Made by a program: the position numbers and the translations under genes
Source: Candidatus Poribacteria bacterium
GTDB taxonomy: Bacteria; Poribacteria; WGA-4E; WGA-3G
Length of the DNA stretch: 64,000 nucleotides
NCBI GenBank assembly: GCA_022821965.1
Contig: JAJECN010000055.1
Span: forward strand, 1-64,000
Reading direction: 5' to 3'
Notes under the pieces: model-generated
The model's input: the letters and a program-made list of their open reading frames with translations, nothing else
Databases searched by the model: none
What the model was told of the DNA's origin: nothing
In this document: one piece after another, positions 17,370 to 26,277 of the stretch
Numbering within the stretch: position 1 is the first letter of the stretch
How the letters are laid out: each line of letters begins with the position of its first letter

Positions 17370-18398
17370 CTATTTCGCCTTAATTTCTTCCCACGCGCGG
17401 TTGTAGTGCCGTGTAAAATCTCCCGGATCCTTCAGCCACTCTAAGGATTCCAAGACCTCTTGCGGTGGATAGATAAATTTGTGTTCCCGCAGGTGTTCAG
17501 GTAAGTACGCTTTCGCTGTGGGCACACAGGTCCCGTATTTCGTAAAAGCCGTAATCTTGGCGTTGATTTCGGGACGAAGGAGATAGTTAATGAACTGCTC
17601 AGCGAGGGACTTATGCGGTGCCGATTTCGGGATGCAGACAGCGTCGATGAATTGGCTTGATCCCTCTTTCGGGATGACGTACCGGATTGTGGGCCGGGTT
17701 TCGATTGCCCGGAACGCATCGCCACTCCAGCAGTGTGCCATAACGACATCGCCAGCGATGAGGAGTTCTTCTGCCTCGCTTTTATACTGTTTGACAAGCG
17801 GTTTCTGGGCGATGAGTTTCTCTTTTGCCGCTTTGATTTCCTTCGGGTCGGTTGTGTTGAGGCTGTATCCGAGCAATTTAAGGGCGGAACCGATTGTCTC
17901 GCGCTGGTCGTCCAGCATGCTGAACTGATTCTTATATTTCGCATCCCAGAGCACCTCCCAACTATCAGGTGCTGGCGAAACAACAGCCGAATCGTAGGCG
18001 ATGCCCGCGGTGCCGAATGTGTAGGGGATAGAGTATCGGTTTTCGGTGTCGAAGTATTTACCGAGGAACAGCGGACTGATGTTTTGGAAGTTAGGGATGT
18101 TTTCACGTTTCAATTCGGCTAACAGGTTTTGCTTAATTAGGATTGACACCATGTAGTCGGACGGCATGATGATGTCGTATCCTGTCGCACCCGCTAACAA
18201 CTTCGCAAGGAGGTCTTCGTTACTGGCATAGGTATCAATGAGGACACTTGCCCCGAATTCCTTTTCAAACCCCTCGCGGATGTCGTCGCTGACGTAACCT
18301 GCCCACGTGAAGACGTTGAGTTGTTTCTTTTGTCCATCGCTATCGCCGATGAAGAGTGCGAGAAGTATGAGTGCTAAGAGGATGTATCTGTTTCGCAT
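17370..18398 (-). CDS. potD: spermidine/putrescine-type ABC transporter substrate-binding protein
   Basis: 342 residues with GGAGA upstream of ATG 18398 and signal peptide MRNRYILLALILLALFIGDS. The opening LNVFTWAGYVSDDIREGFEK, then YDIIMPSDYMV, is typical of PotD/PotF-type (SBP_bac_8) proteins, periplasmic receptors that pass polyamines to PotABC. SIPYTFGTAGIAYD and LIAGDVVMAHCWSGDA line the usual binding cleft. No transporter subunits lie nearby, so it is an orphan here. Its 3' end is duplicated at 16366-16521. Confidence 0.92.
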   Translation of the reverse strand: MRNRYILLALILLALFIGDSDGQKKQLNVFTWAGYVSDDIREGFEKEFGASVLIDTYASNEDLLAKLLAGATGYDIIMPSDYMVSILIKQNLLAELKRENIPNFQNISPLFLGKYFDTENRYSIPYTFGTAGIAYDSAVVSPAPDSWEVLWDAKYKNQFSMLDDQRETIGSALKLLGYSLNTTDPKEIKAAKEKLIAQKPLVKQYKSEAEELLIAGDVVMAHCWSGDAFRAIETRPTIRYVIPKEGSSQFIDAVCIPKSAPHKSLAEQFINYLLRPEINAKITAFTKYGTCVPTAKAYLPEHLREHKFIYPPQEVLESLEWLKDPGDFTRHYNRAWEEIKAK

Positions 18399-18698
18399 TT
18401 TTTCTCCGTGTGGTGTTGGTTTCGTCGCTGTATTCGCGCGATATTGTTTACATTAAAAGACAACAAATAGTTTTCATGCTACGAGTGAATGTGTTGTAGT
18501 AGTGCAATTCTGCGGCGTACTCGCCCAAATGCGAAGTGCATTATCGCACGTTCTAAAGGTGTGTATAACGGGCAATAAATGGTTTCCCTACTACAAACCA
18601 ATGGACTTAAAACATGCGCGGAAAACGGAATCATCTTGCGCAATATCGAGATTTGACAAGGTTTGTTATCTATGCTAATCTACGTACATTAGATGTGC
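18399..18698. other. 300-bp gene-free region holding a MITE-like element
   Basis: Between potD and the rhodanese gene (stop side). The centre is the MITE-like repeat at 18493-18597. A weak plus-strand promoter-like pair, TTGACA..TAATCT with a 17-bp spacer, follows near 18654 without an obvious target gene. Confidence 0.5.
18493..18597. repeat. MITE-like repeat with TTGTAGTAG inverted ends, copy B
   Basis: Terminal inverted repeat TTGTAGTAG (18494-18502) / CTACTACAA (18588-18596) bounds about 105 bp without an ORF. The interior carries the GCATTATCGCAC core seen in the permuted copy at 5441-5538. Apparently a non-autonomous element family. Confidence 0.7.
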
Positions 18699-19064
18699 TT
18701 ATTCATCAGATTCTTCGGTTGGTAATCCTTCGGCTTTCCAACCGCGGAAACCACCCGTCAGCACTGAGACATTTTCATAGCCCATGTTTTTTAGAGTGTG
18801 TGCGGAGAGTGTCGCACGGGTGCCGCCACCGCAATATGTAACGATATGTGTATCTGCGTCAGGGGCGATCTCATCAATATCGAGTTCAAGATAGCCGCGT
18901 GGGAGTGAAACAGCGTTCGGTAGATGTTCTTCGTCGTAGTCGGGTTCGTCGCGGACATCTAAAAGGATGACTGACTCTGTAGTTTCTGTGAGTTCGTCGG
19001 GTGAGATGTGTCCAACATTCGCTTTCGCTTCAGCAACGAGTTGTTCAAGGGTTTTCAGTGGCAT
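18699..19064 (-). CDS. single-domain rhodanese-like protein
   Basis: 121 residues, ATG 19064 with GGAGG 6 bases upstream. One rhodanese domain: DVRDEPDYDEEHLPNAVSLP (CH2A-type motif), active-site loop YC78GGGTRA and C-terminal LTGGFRGWKAEG. Such proteins carry sulfane sulfur on the loop cysteine for thiosulfate or persulfide transfer. No signal peptide, so cytoplasmic. It stands alone between potD and the divergently placed 19387 gene. Confidence 0.95.
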   Translation of the reverse strand: MPLKTLEQLVAEAKANVGHISPDELTETTESVILLDVRDEPDYDEEHLPNAVSLPRGYLELDIDEIAPDADTHIVTYCGGGTRATLSAHTLKNMGYENVSVLTGGFRGWKAEGLPTEESDE

Positions 19065-19386
19065 TGTTTTCCTCCATTTATAATTGTCAGTTGTCGATTC
19101 GGGTTTTCTATGAAACCCTTTCGGTCGTCGTTTAAGAGGTGTTTTTGCTTGGGTGTTTCCCCTCGTCTAACAGAGTCCTCTTGTAACTGATAACCGATAA
19201 CCATACACACTATAACACAATGTCCGCGGGTTCGTCAATATTTTTTCGGTTTTTTAAACTTATCTTGCGGTGTAATAAGCGTGGTTTTGTGATTGAAGTG
19301 CCTTCCTCTGGAGTCGCCTGCGCCGATGTTGCAGGTTTGTGGTTTTGCATTATGGTGAAACCCGCAAAATTTAGAAAGGAGAAGAG
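19065..19386. other. 322-bp gene-free region with dispersed short repeats
   Basis: Divergent promoter region. It holds TCAGTTGTC-type heptamer repeats (about 19083-19096 and 19183-19202) and a GTGTTTTTGCTTGGGTGTTTC string (about 19137-19157) that recurs near 28806 and in part near 53722. An AAAGGAG ribosome site for the next gene lies close to 19376. Confidence 0.5.
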
Positions 19387-19830
19387 ATGGAATTGCTTAA
19401 AAAATCTGTTCAGTCTGTAATTGAGAAGGATCGGATTGGGAGTCCGGTGTTCCTTCGGTGTGTCCTTCAGGTAGCAGAGGACACAGCAAATCTGCTACCG
19501 TCGGCGGCAGAGATGGCAGCCCTCGCGAACGGATGGATGCCTTCACCACCGGCGAGCGTCTATGCACAAGGCGGCGCGGAAGCAACGCAGATGACGGTCA
19601 TGCTTCACTATGTTGGTGGACAGATGGCACTGGTGAGTGTCAATCGGGTTGATGTTGAGACAGCAATCGACCTCATGTTGGTGGGGAATAAAGGCGTCAT
19701 CTACCACGAAACACCGGTGGGCAGACACTATCTGAATGCAGCCCCGCCAGAACTCGGTGGCGCAGGTGAACTCACAGAGGCTATCTTACAGTCTCTTGAA
19801 AGAGGACAGCCTATAACATTGGAGGGTTAA
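19387..19830 (+). CDS. unknown protein coupled to a Gfo/Idh/MocA oxidoreductase
   Basis: 147 residues, ATG 19387 after AAAGGAG. The N-terminal half is helical (MELLKKSVQSVIEKDRIGSP, then VAEDTANLLPSAAEMAALAN). The C-terminal half has MTVMLHYVGGQMALVSVN and LVGNKGVIYHETPVGRHYL, which recalls the C-terminal beta-sheet edge of Gfo/Idh proteins (GxxGxI.ye), but no nucleotide-binding motif is present. It ends 2 bases before the oxidoreductase start, with that gene's GGAGG inside its last codons, so the two products probably act together. I do not recognise the family. Confidence 0.8.
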   Translation: MELLKKSVQSVIEKDRIGSPVFLRCVLQVAEDTANLLPSAAEMAALANGWMPSPPASVYAQGGAEATQMTVMLHYVGGQMALVSVNRVDVETAIDLMLVGNKGVIYHETPVGRHYLNAAPPELGGAGELTEAILQSLERGQPITLEG

Positions 19831-19832
19831 AC

Positions 19833-20975
19833 ATGCAGCAGAACGGAAAATATGGGGTACTTTTGCTCGGTGGGAATCGGACGCATCAAGAGAATTACGC
19901 CTTGAGTTTTGCGCAGGATGCGCGTTGTCGGTTGGTGGCTTTTGCTGATGAACCGGACGCGCCACCAGAACGGATTACGTTGGCGCGTTCGCTGGCTGAA
20001 TCAATGGATTTGCCGTTCATAGACCTCGACGCAGCATTGGCACGCGAGGATGTGCATATTGTGAGTCTCTGTACGGATGTGGAACGTCGCGGGCGTATAG
20101 GGGCGAAATGCGCGGCAGCCGGAAAACACGTCTATCTCGATAAGCCGATGGCACTCAACGCGGAAGATGCGAACCGAATCGTTGATGCGGTTGCGAAAAG
20201 TGGTGTCCGTAGCCAGATGTTTAGCAACATTCACAGTGCTTGGGCGCGCACCGTTCAGACAGCGTTGACAAGTGGACGCATCGGCGAACTTCAGGCGATT
20301 CATTGTGATGTCCTGTTTTCCAAAGGACATCCAGGGACCGCACCCGTCGGGGAAAAAAGAATCCAAGAACCCACTCTGGAACGCTACAGTTTCGTAGAAG
20401 CCAAACCTGAGATGTTTGATGTTGGAGTCTACGCCGTGTCTATGGTGAATTGGTTGACGCAAAAACGGGTGCAGCGCGTTTTCGGTGGAACGGCGAACTA
20501 TTTCTTTAAGGAACATCGCGACTGTGGTCTTGAGGACTTTGGTGCTTTGGTTCTGAGCTTGGAAGATGGAACTACGGCGACAATTGTGGGTGGACGCTAC
20601 GGTTGGCAGAGTCACGCGCAAGGTGGTATTCGGAAGGTACATCTTGTCGGCACTGAAGGTGCTTTGACGTTTGATGCTTCAGCGAACCGCTTAGAGGTTT
20701 TCGCTGCTGAACCGGCATTTGAACCACCGACACCCCACCCGCTGGATCCGATGGGAATGTGGAGTAGTACGCAATCAGAGATTGGAATGCGTCCGAAGCA
20801 GCAGTGGATAGATGTCGGCAGTGATGACGATGGACCGCGAGAGTTCAGCGCGTTTGTGGATTGTGTTGAGAAGGGTGTTGAGAGTGAGATGAATGCCGAG
20901 TTTGCGGCACATTCCGTAGAAATCATCTGTGCTGGGTACCGTTCAGCGTCAACTGGGGAGGTTATCCACCTCTAA
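19833..20975 (+). CDS. Gfo/Idh/MocA-family NAD(P)-dependent oxidoreductase
   Basis: 380 residues. N-terminal Rossmann fold (YGVLLLGGNRTHQENYALSF, a variant of the usual GxGxxG), then AGKHVYLDKPMALNAEDA carrying the (E/D)KP motif whose Lys takes part in catalysis. The C-terminal alpha/beta domain has VGVYAVSMVNWL and GTEGALTFDASANRLEVF. These enzymes oxidise or epimerise sugars and inositols; the substrate here is unknown. It ends 14 bases past the stop of the convergent AAA gene, so the two 3' ends overlap. Confidence 0.9.
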   Translation: MQQNGKYGVLLLGGNRTHQENYALSFAQDARCRLVAFADEPDAPPERITLARSLAESMDLPFIDLDAALAREDVHIVSLCTDVERRGRIGAKCAAAGKHVYLDKPMALNAEDANRIVDAVAKSGVRSQMFSNIHSAWARTVQTALTSGRIGELQAIHCDVLFSKGHPGTAPVGEKRIQEPTLERYSFVEAKPEMFDVGVYAVSMVNWLTQKRVQRVFGGTANYFFKEHRDCGLEDFGALVLSLEDGTTATIVGGRYGWQSHAQGGIRKVHLVGTEGALTFDASANRLEVFAAEPAFEPPTPHPLDPMGMWSSTQSEIGMRPKQQWIDVGSDDDGPREFSAFVDCVEKGVESEMNAEFAAHSVEIICAGYRSASTGEVIHL

Positions 20976-22758
20976 TACCTATCGCTTCAAGTTGTGCGAT
21001 CTGTTTGACCCACGATTCTCGAATTTCCGGGGAATAGTCGTCAGGGAGTAGGGATTTTCGCGTGCAATTCACGAGGGCTTGCAAGGTTTGATAGTGTCGG
21101 ATCGGTCCAATATTCGGCAGTATTCGATCTTCTGCGACAGCGATGATTTCATCGAGTGTCAGTTTATTTTTCTTCAGGAGACTGGCAGCTTCCAAATCCG
21201 AGCGCAGCGATGCGAAACTCGCGGCGGAATAATCCTCAGTCAGTTTTGAAAGTCGTTTGACTGCCTCTTCGGGGAGGGTACCGGGAAGGACTTTAGCAAT
21301 CGTCCAACGGAGAAACGCCTCGCGGTCCTCGTCCTTTGGGTCAAGCACGGGGATTACCATATCGCCAACTCTACCTTCTCGTCGTAAGTCAGGTGAGAGG
21401 TTGTAAATTCGGGCGGTCATCAGGAGCCATGTAATATTGCCGCGGAGTTGTGGGTCCGACATCATCGCCTGTATTTTTCCAGTCAAACGGCGTTCTGTGC
21501 TGTGTGCGTCCTTCCCGACATCGCCGAATTGCGTATCCGCTTCGTCAACGAAGATGAGCACCTTTACAAGTGCCATCAACAACCGTCGGAGTCGTTCAAA
21601 CAACACGTCTGTCTGTCCAAACCACATGCTCCGAATGTTCTTAAGGACAAGCACAGGGATGTCGAGTTCACCTGCAAGCCCCTCGAAGATAAAGGTTTTC
21701 CCGCTACCGATGGGACCACAAACGCTCATACCGGGGATTGCATCGGGACCGGTCGAGGTAATCCGAGGAATCAACTGTGTCTTCAGGAACGCCACCAGTT
21801 TTTGGTTGCCGACAATGTCCTTAAGACTGTGCTCAGGCTTTTTAAACTCTACGACATCCTCACCCAGCTGCCCTTGGATAAATTCAGACACTTTCCCGAT
21901 AACGTCCTCAGGTCCCAATTTTTCTCCAGAATAACAGGCGGAGAGAAGCAGCTGACGTAGTGCCTGTATGGATAAACCGGCTGTGAGCATTGCGAGCTGT
22001 GCTTGCGTCCCCCAAAGGTTTAGCGGCTTCTCTACGAGTTGTGGCGTGTTATTAAACCATGAAATGAAATGTTGACGATCTTCCATCCCCGGCGATGGGA
22101 TTTCGACGGTGATGACTTGTGGCAGTCTGATAATCCGAGCGTTCACAAGGCTTGCCGATTCCGTGACAAAAATGACGGTATCGTTGCCGTTCATGAAACT
22201 GGAGTCGGAGATCCAATCTTGAACGATGCTGACCCGATGTCTGTCTGGGAGTGACAAACTCCGAATTTCACCTTCCGGGAGCAACATATCTGTTGCTTCG
22301 ATCAAGATTATCAATTTTTCGGTTAGAAGTTTTTCACCCTGTGCATTCGTGGATCGGGACAACAGGCAGAACTGTCTTAGGAGTTCAAGTGCCAAGGTCG
22401 GACTGCCGATTGCATCGTTCATGTATTGCTCAAAGGAGGCATCAGTTGGGGCGGTGGCATTGAGTGCGCCTTGCAACGGTCCCCGTCCGCTGCTTGCCTC
22501 TATGTCGAGGTTTGCATCGGTTGTGCCTCTCCATAGCTCGAAAGCGCGCTTAACTTTTTCGCGCTCACCTTCTTTGGCAAAGCGGATGGGTCCATTGAGT
22601 TCGTAAACTATCAGAATGAACCCTGGGATGTCCCAGTTGCGGGTTAAAAAGGGGATGAGTGGAATATAGTCCGTGTTATCTCCGTCGCGCAGAAAAAAGA
22701 GATCGTGGATATTTCCAGATAGGACGAGGCTACGGGACGTTCCCGAATTGATGAGCAT
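20962..22758 (-). CDS. AAA+ ATPase, tandem-module, adjacent to PspA
   Basis: 598 residues from ATG 22758. The C-terminal AAA module has Walker A GPIGSGKT (348-355), pore loop MWFG (378-381) and Walker B VLIFVDEAD (400-408). The N-terminal ~300 residues look like a degenerate AAA module with a Walker-B-like LIILIEATD and sensor-like VIFVTES but no Walker A, similar in plan to Ycf46/Cdc48-type proteins. The frame stays open upstream as coding-looking sequence (RELIAVKSPDYTFPKEAG) back to the PspA stop with no ATG, GTG or TTG, so the real start may be non-canonical. Predicted to remodel PspA assemblies, in analogy to Vps4 acting on ESCRT-III. Confidence 0.88.
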   Translation of the reverse strand: MLINSGTSRSLVLSGNIHDLFFLRDGDNTDYIPLIPFLTRNWDIPGFILIVYELNGPIRFAKEGEREKVKRAFELWRGTTDANLDIEASSGRGPLQGALNATAPTDASFEQYMNDAIGSPTLALELLRQFCLLSRSTNAQGEKLLTEKLIILIEATDMLLPEGEIRSLSLPDRHRVSIVQDWISDSSFMNGNDTVIFVTESASLVNARIIRLPQVITVEIPSPGMEDRQHFISWFNNTPQLVEKPLNLWGTQAQLAMLTAGLSIQALRQLLLSACYSGEKLGPEDVIGKVSEFIQGQLGEDVVEFKKPEHSLKDIVGNQKLVAFLKTQLIPRITSTGPDAIPGMSVCGPIGSGKTFIFEGLAGELDIPVLVLKNIRSMWFGQTDVLFERLRRLLMALVKVLIFVDEADTQFGDVGKDAHSTERRLTGKIQAMMSDPQLRGNITWLLMTARIYNLSPDLRREGRVGDMVIPVLDPKDEDREAFLRWTIAKVLPGTLPEEAVKRLSKLTEDYSAASFASLRSDLEAASLLKKNKLTLDEIIAVAEDRILPNIGPIRHYQTLQALVNCTRKSLLPDDYSPEIRESWVKQIAQLEAIGIRGG

Positions 22759-22869
22759 TCCGGCTTCTTTCGGAAATGTGTAGTCTGGGCTTTTAACGGC
22801 TATGAGTTCTCGCCCCCTTCTATTTGAGATGGTAACCTTCGGATGAAGTGCTGCGTCTTTTGTGGTGCG

Positions 22870-23709
22870 TTATACGGGCAATTCAGAATCGGAATCTGTC
22901 TGCTTCTTCGCCTCTGTTTCCGTGTCCGTTTTGGCATCAGTCTGCTGTGCCCCGAAAATCAAGGAGTCGAATTCATCAGAAGTAGCGGAGGAGCGTGCCG
23001 CGGTGAGGAATTCTTCCTCTTCGCTTTTTGAATCGGTTCCTGCCAATTCTTGGGCGACTTTTGAACGTGCTTTCGCTTTCTCACGTATCTCGCGCATGCG
23101 TGTCAACTCAGCAGAGGTGCCGTCCATACTGATACCAGAGAGCATATCAGCGATTTCCTCTTGTTCTCGGGCGGTAATCAGATCCGCAACCGCTTCAGAT
23201 TGTTCGGACTTAATCTTATCCAAATCGCGATGTAGATTCGTAATCTGAAGTTTATGAGACTCAATATCCGCTTGCGCGCCTTCTATTTCATTTTCCAATT
23301 CCGTGATGTTACCGGTTTTCTCCTGCAAATTGGAATTGAAATCTTGGTAAGCCGTGACACATCGCGTGTATTCAGCGTGCTGCTTGATTTCCTCTTGTGT
23401 GAGTCCTTCGCTTTGCAGTCCGGCAGCGGTCTGCTGCGCCTTAGCGATTGCTCCTGATTTTAGTTCTTCGAGTCGTTCGACTTCATCGGTCAGGTTTTTG
23501 ACCGCGGATCTTTTCTGTTCAACGAGTGCGATCAGTTGCCCAATCGCTTGCTTATAGCGTTGGATATTTCCCTTCTTGTCGTTGATGATATCTTCATAAG
23601 CCCCTCTGACAGCTTCAGGGTTTTCCATCATTCTATCCGCGGATTCGTGTGCTCGTCCTGTTAGTGTGTACCAGATAGCTTTGAAAAATCTTGTGAATCC
23701 ATTTGCCAT
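22870..23709 (-). CDS. PspA/IM30 (Vipp1)-family membrane-associated coiled-coil protein
   Basis: 279 residues, ATG 23709 with GGAGG 7 bases upstream. The amphipathic N-terminus (ANGFTRFFKAIWYTLTGRA) is followed by ADRMMENPEAVRGAYEDIIN, the PspA/IM30 signature segment, and long helices (residues ~30-200). The last ~75 residues are acidic and low-complexity (SKSEEEEF, TDTETEAKKQ), longer than in standard PspA (about 220 residues). PspA proteins are bacterial ESCRT-III homologues that bind stressed membranes. It is followed by the AAA ATPase at a spacing of about 110 bases, in the same reading frame. Confidence 0.92.
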   Translation of the reverse strand: MANGFTRFFKAIWYTLTGRAHESADRMMENPEAVRGAYEDIINDKKGNIQRYKQAIGQLIALVEQKRSAVKNLTDEVERLEELKSGAIAKAQQTAAGLQSEGLTQEEIKQHAEYTRCVTAYQDFNSNLQEKTGNITELENEIEGAQADIESHKLQITNLHRDLDKIKSEQSEAVADLITAREQEEIADMLSGISMDGTSAELTRMREIREKAKARSKVAQELAGTDSKSEEEEFLTAARSSATSDEFDSLIFGAQQTDAKTDTETEAKKQTDSDSELPV

Positions 23710-23915
23710 TTCAGTTCCTCCTGTTGCGCGTTCCAGAAGCGCAACCTTGTTGTATTGGGTTACGAGTTATGCCAACCTCGCTTTGCCCGGTTTGCACCGC
23801 ACTGCAAAACTCATCACATCGTATTTTAACATATTTTATCTAAAACTGCAAGAAAATTTTCATAACACCTTGTTTTCAAGTGGTCTCTGCGGTAGGTAAA
23901 TTGGGTTGGACACTT

Positions 23916-25907
23916 TTAAGAGTTGATAAGCGGTTTCATATCCCAAAGCAGGACGGTGCCATCATAACTGCTACTTGCCAAGAGTTCCCCATCCTTTGAA
24001 AAAGCGAGATTTTGAACATCTGAGGTATGTCCCCAGAAAGTGTGGATGTTTTCCCCAGTGGCAACCTCCCATAAACGGACGGAGACTTTGTCTGTTTTGT
24101 TCCACCAAGAACCGGAGGCAAGATACCGACCACACGGCGAAAACACAACGACACCGACAACGGAGCAACTCTCAGGGAGAATCATCCCCATGCGCGGCTC
24201 CAAAGTCGCAACATCCCACAGACGAACGTCACTCCGGACCCCACTTGCCAAAAAAGTACCGCAAGGTGAAAACGCAATTGAATGAAGCCCTCGTATCCAT
24301 GACCGTGGTTTGTAGGATCGTCGGATTGTTCGCGCATCTCCTTTATATAGGGAAGTATCTGCTAAGGTGTTATCTATAGAAAATGAGCCAAGCTGTTCAC
24401 CACTCGTAACATCCCAAAGAAATATATTACTCCCGTCAGTAGTCGCGAATTGCTTTCCGTTGGGATGAAAGGCTGCCCTCCGAAACGGGTGTGCATGTCC
24501 TATAAATGCCTGCTGCTTTTCCCAACGGTGGACACGCCACACAACGAATTTTCCATCTATATCACCGCTGATGAGGTGTTCCCCTGACGACGAGAACACG
24601 ACGGTGGTGATTGAACTCTGATGTTCGATGAGTTCTGCGATTCGGGTTCCGGAGGTGATGTTCCAGACTTCAAGCGTTTGTCCACTTTCGCCGATAAGAG
24701 CCAACAATTCTTCACAAGGGGACATTGCGCACCTTTTGCCCCTGCATTCTGGCGGGATCGGGGGAGGTATCACCTGTTTCTGAACAATATCCCAGAAAAC
24801 GACACCTTCATTCCAATATTTGCAAATCAACATCTTGCCCGATTGATAAAAAAACAGAGAGTCGGGTACATGATTAGGCACTGTGAGCGGTACTACTATG
24901 GTAGGTGTGCCTGCATGCCACACACGAATATCGCGGATCGTGAGAATTGCGAACTGCTGTCCATCAGTCGAGATACATTGTTCCGTCCTACCTTTTCCTT
25001 GATATTCAATGGTATCAAGTTTTTCACCCTGGGACGCATTCCACATCACTACTTTGTCTTCATAAACATCAGCAACCCGTAATGCGCCATCAGAGGAATA
25101 GGCGAGAATCGCCCGAATTCCATTGTAGTCTGTGTAAGTTGTCTCCAAAGTCTCTTTATCAATATTCCACACTTGCACCGCAAGGTTCTCACGTGTCGTT
25201 GGATCCTGAAGGCTCACAGCAAGAAACTGACCACAGGGTGAAAAGGCGAGATCATACACATGTCCTGATTCGCGCAAATGATCCTCTGGATCCAGATAAG
25301 CGAAGCATTCTTTCGTTTTTAGGTCTCGGACAGTCAAGGTGTGCCAGTCAGTAAAATAAGCGAGCAGCTTCCCATCGGGTGAAAAGCAGATTGGAAAACG
25401 GACAGGGGGCGGTTCATCTTCCTTCGGTTTACCTTCCATTTTGAAACTTACGACGTGTTCACCAGTTTTTGCACACCAGACGTAAACGTCGCCGTATCCG
25501 TGGCCAGATGCGGCGATGTATTGGCTATCCGGTGAAAAGGCAAGTCGGGAGGTGCCGCCGTGCCATCCTTGTATCTTCGCGACACGGTGCTGGGTCTCTA
25601 TTTCTCGGACATTGATGATACCGTCCGCGTTACTGGTGGCAATCCATTTTCCATCGGGTGAAAGCACAACGTTAGAAATCATGCCCCGTTCGGTTTCAAA
25701 CAGTGTGACGGGCTGCATAGTGTTGAGTTCATACATCCATACCCCGACACGACTTCCAACAGCAAGAGACGCGTTATCCGGTGAAAACGCCATGTCAAAT
25801 ATGAGTCCTGGTCCCAATCGGGCAATTGCACCTTCAGGCAGTTCCCAAGTTGTTACATCTGTGTCGTCAAGGGGTCTCAGCGCGGGGATTATGGGTCTAT
25901 TTTCCAT
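23916..25907 (-). CDS. cytoplasmic WD40-repeat protein
   Basis: 663 residues from ATG 25907, chosen because AAGGAG lies 8 bases upstream; a longer open frame to 25973 has no ribosome site. About 13 WD40 blades fill the protein, probably two propellers, with blade ends such as VNVREIETQH, VWCAKTGEHV, VRLWEVATGE and VLLWDMKPL. SFSPCG and FSPDG turns precede the strands. No signal peptide and no kinase or caspase domain, so it is probably a cytoplasmic scaffold. It is co-directional with PspA and the AAA ATPase and about 200 bases upstream of PspA. Confidence 0.92.
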   Translation of the reverse strand: MENRPIIPALRPLDDTDVTTWELPEGAIARLGPGLIFDMAFSPDNASLAVGSRVGVWMYELNTMQPVTLFETERGMISNVVLSPDGKWIATSNADGIINVREIETQHRVAKIQGWHGGTSRLAFSPDSQYIAASGHGYGDVYVWCAKTGEHVVSFKMEGKPKEDEPPPVRFPICFSPDGKLLAYFTDWHTLTVRDLKTKECFAYLDPEDHLRESGHVYDLAFSPCGQFLAVSLQDPTTRENLAVQVWNIDKETLETTYTDYNGIRAILAYSSDGALRVADVYEDKVVMWNASQGEKLDTIEYQGKGRTEQCISTDGQQFAILTIRDIRVWHAGTPTIVVPLTVPNHVPDSLFFYQSGKMLICKYWNEGVVFWDIVQKQVIPPPIPPECRGKRCAMSPCEELLALIGESGQTLEVWNITSGTRIAELIEHQSSITTVVFSSSGEHLISGDIDGKFVVWRVHRWEKQQAFIGHAHPFRRAAFHPNGKQFATTDGSNIFLWDVTSGEQLGSFSIDNTLADTSLYKGDARTIRRSYKPRSWIRGLHSIAFSPCGTFLASGVRSDVRLWDVATLEPRMGMILPESCSVVGVVVFSPCGRYLASGSWWNKTDKVSVRLWEVATGENIHTFWGHTSDVQNLAFSKDGELLASSSYDGTVLLWDMKPLINS

Positions 25908-26277
25908 GAAAATATCTCCTTTTGTTGTGAATAGCCTGACAAAATTTAGAATTTCTCTTGTCTCAAAGTCCACGTATGCAGTGTTGAGAGTCGTTAGAGA
26001 TGAAAAGAAATGAGTTGAAGAAGGGGTGCTGCGTGATGGGTGAGAGACACGAACTTTTAATTATTCGCAAAGTCAGATATTGTAATTATACGTGCCTATG
26101 CGATTTTTGTCAATGTATCTGTTTGGGGCATAGAACCCTTGAGTTTTCGGCAATTAGCCATCAAAGGGCAAAGAGGTCGGGAATCGGCGTTCCCTCCTAC
26201 AGAGGAGGAATTCTGCTTGACACGCACGGAATATCCAAGTAAAATAGACACTAAATCCAACTTTCAACCTTCAAGAG
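25908..26277 (+). other. 370-bp divergent gene-free region
   Basis: It separates the WD40 gene from the metalloprotease gene. Two short hairpins stand in tandem near 26179-26210: GGGAA/TTCCC, then CCTCC/GGAGG. A near-consensus plus-strand promoter follows at 26217-26245. The remainder has no recognisable feature. Confidence 0.5.
26217..26245 (+). promoter_or_regulatory. near-consensus sigma-70-type promoter
   Basis: TTGACA (26217-26222), 17-bp spacer, TAAAAT (26240-26245). Transcription would start about 26252, roughly 25 bases before the ATG at 26278. Confidence 0.65.
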
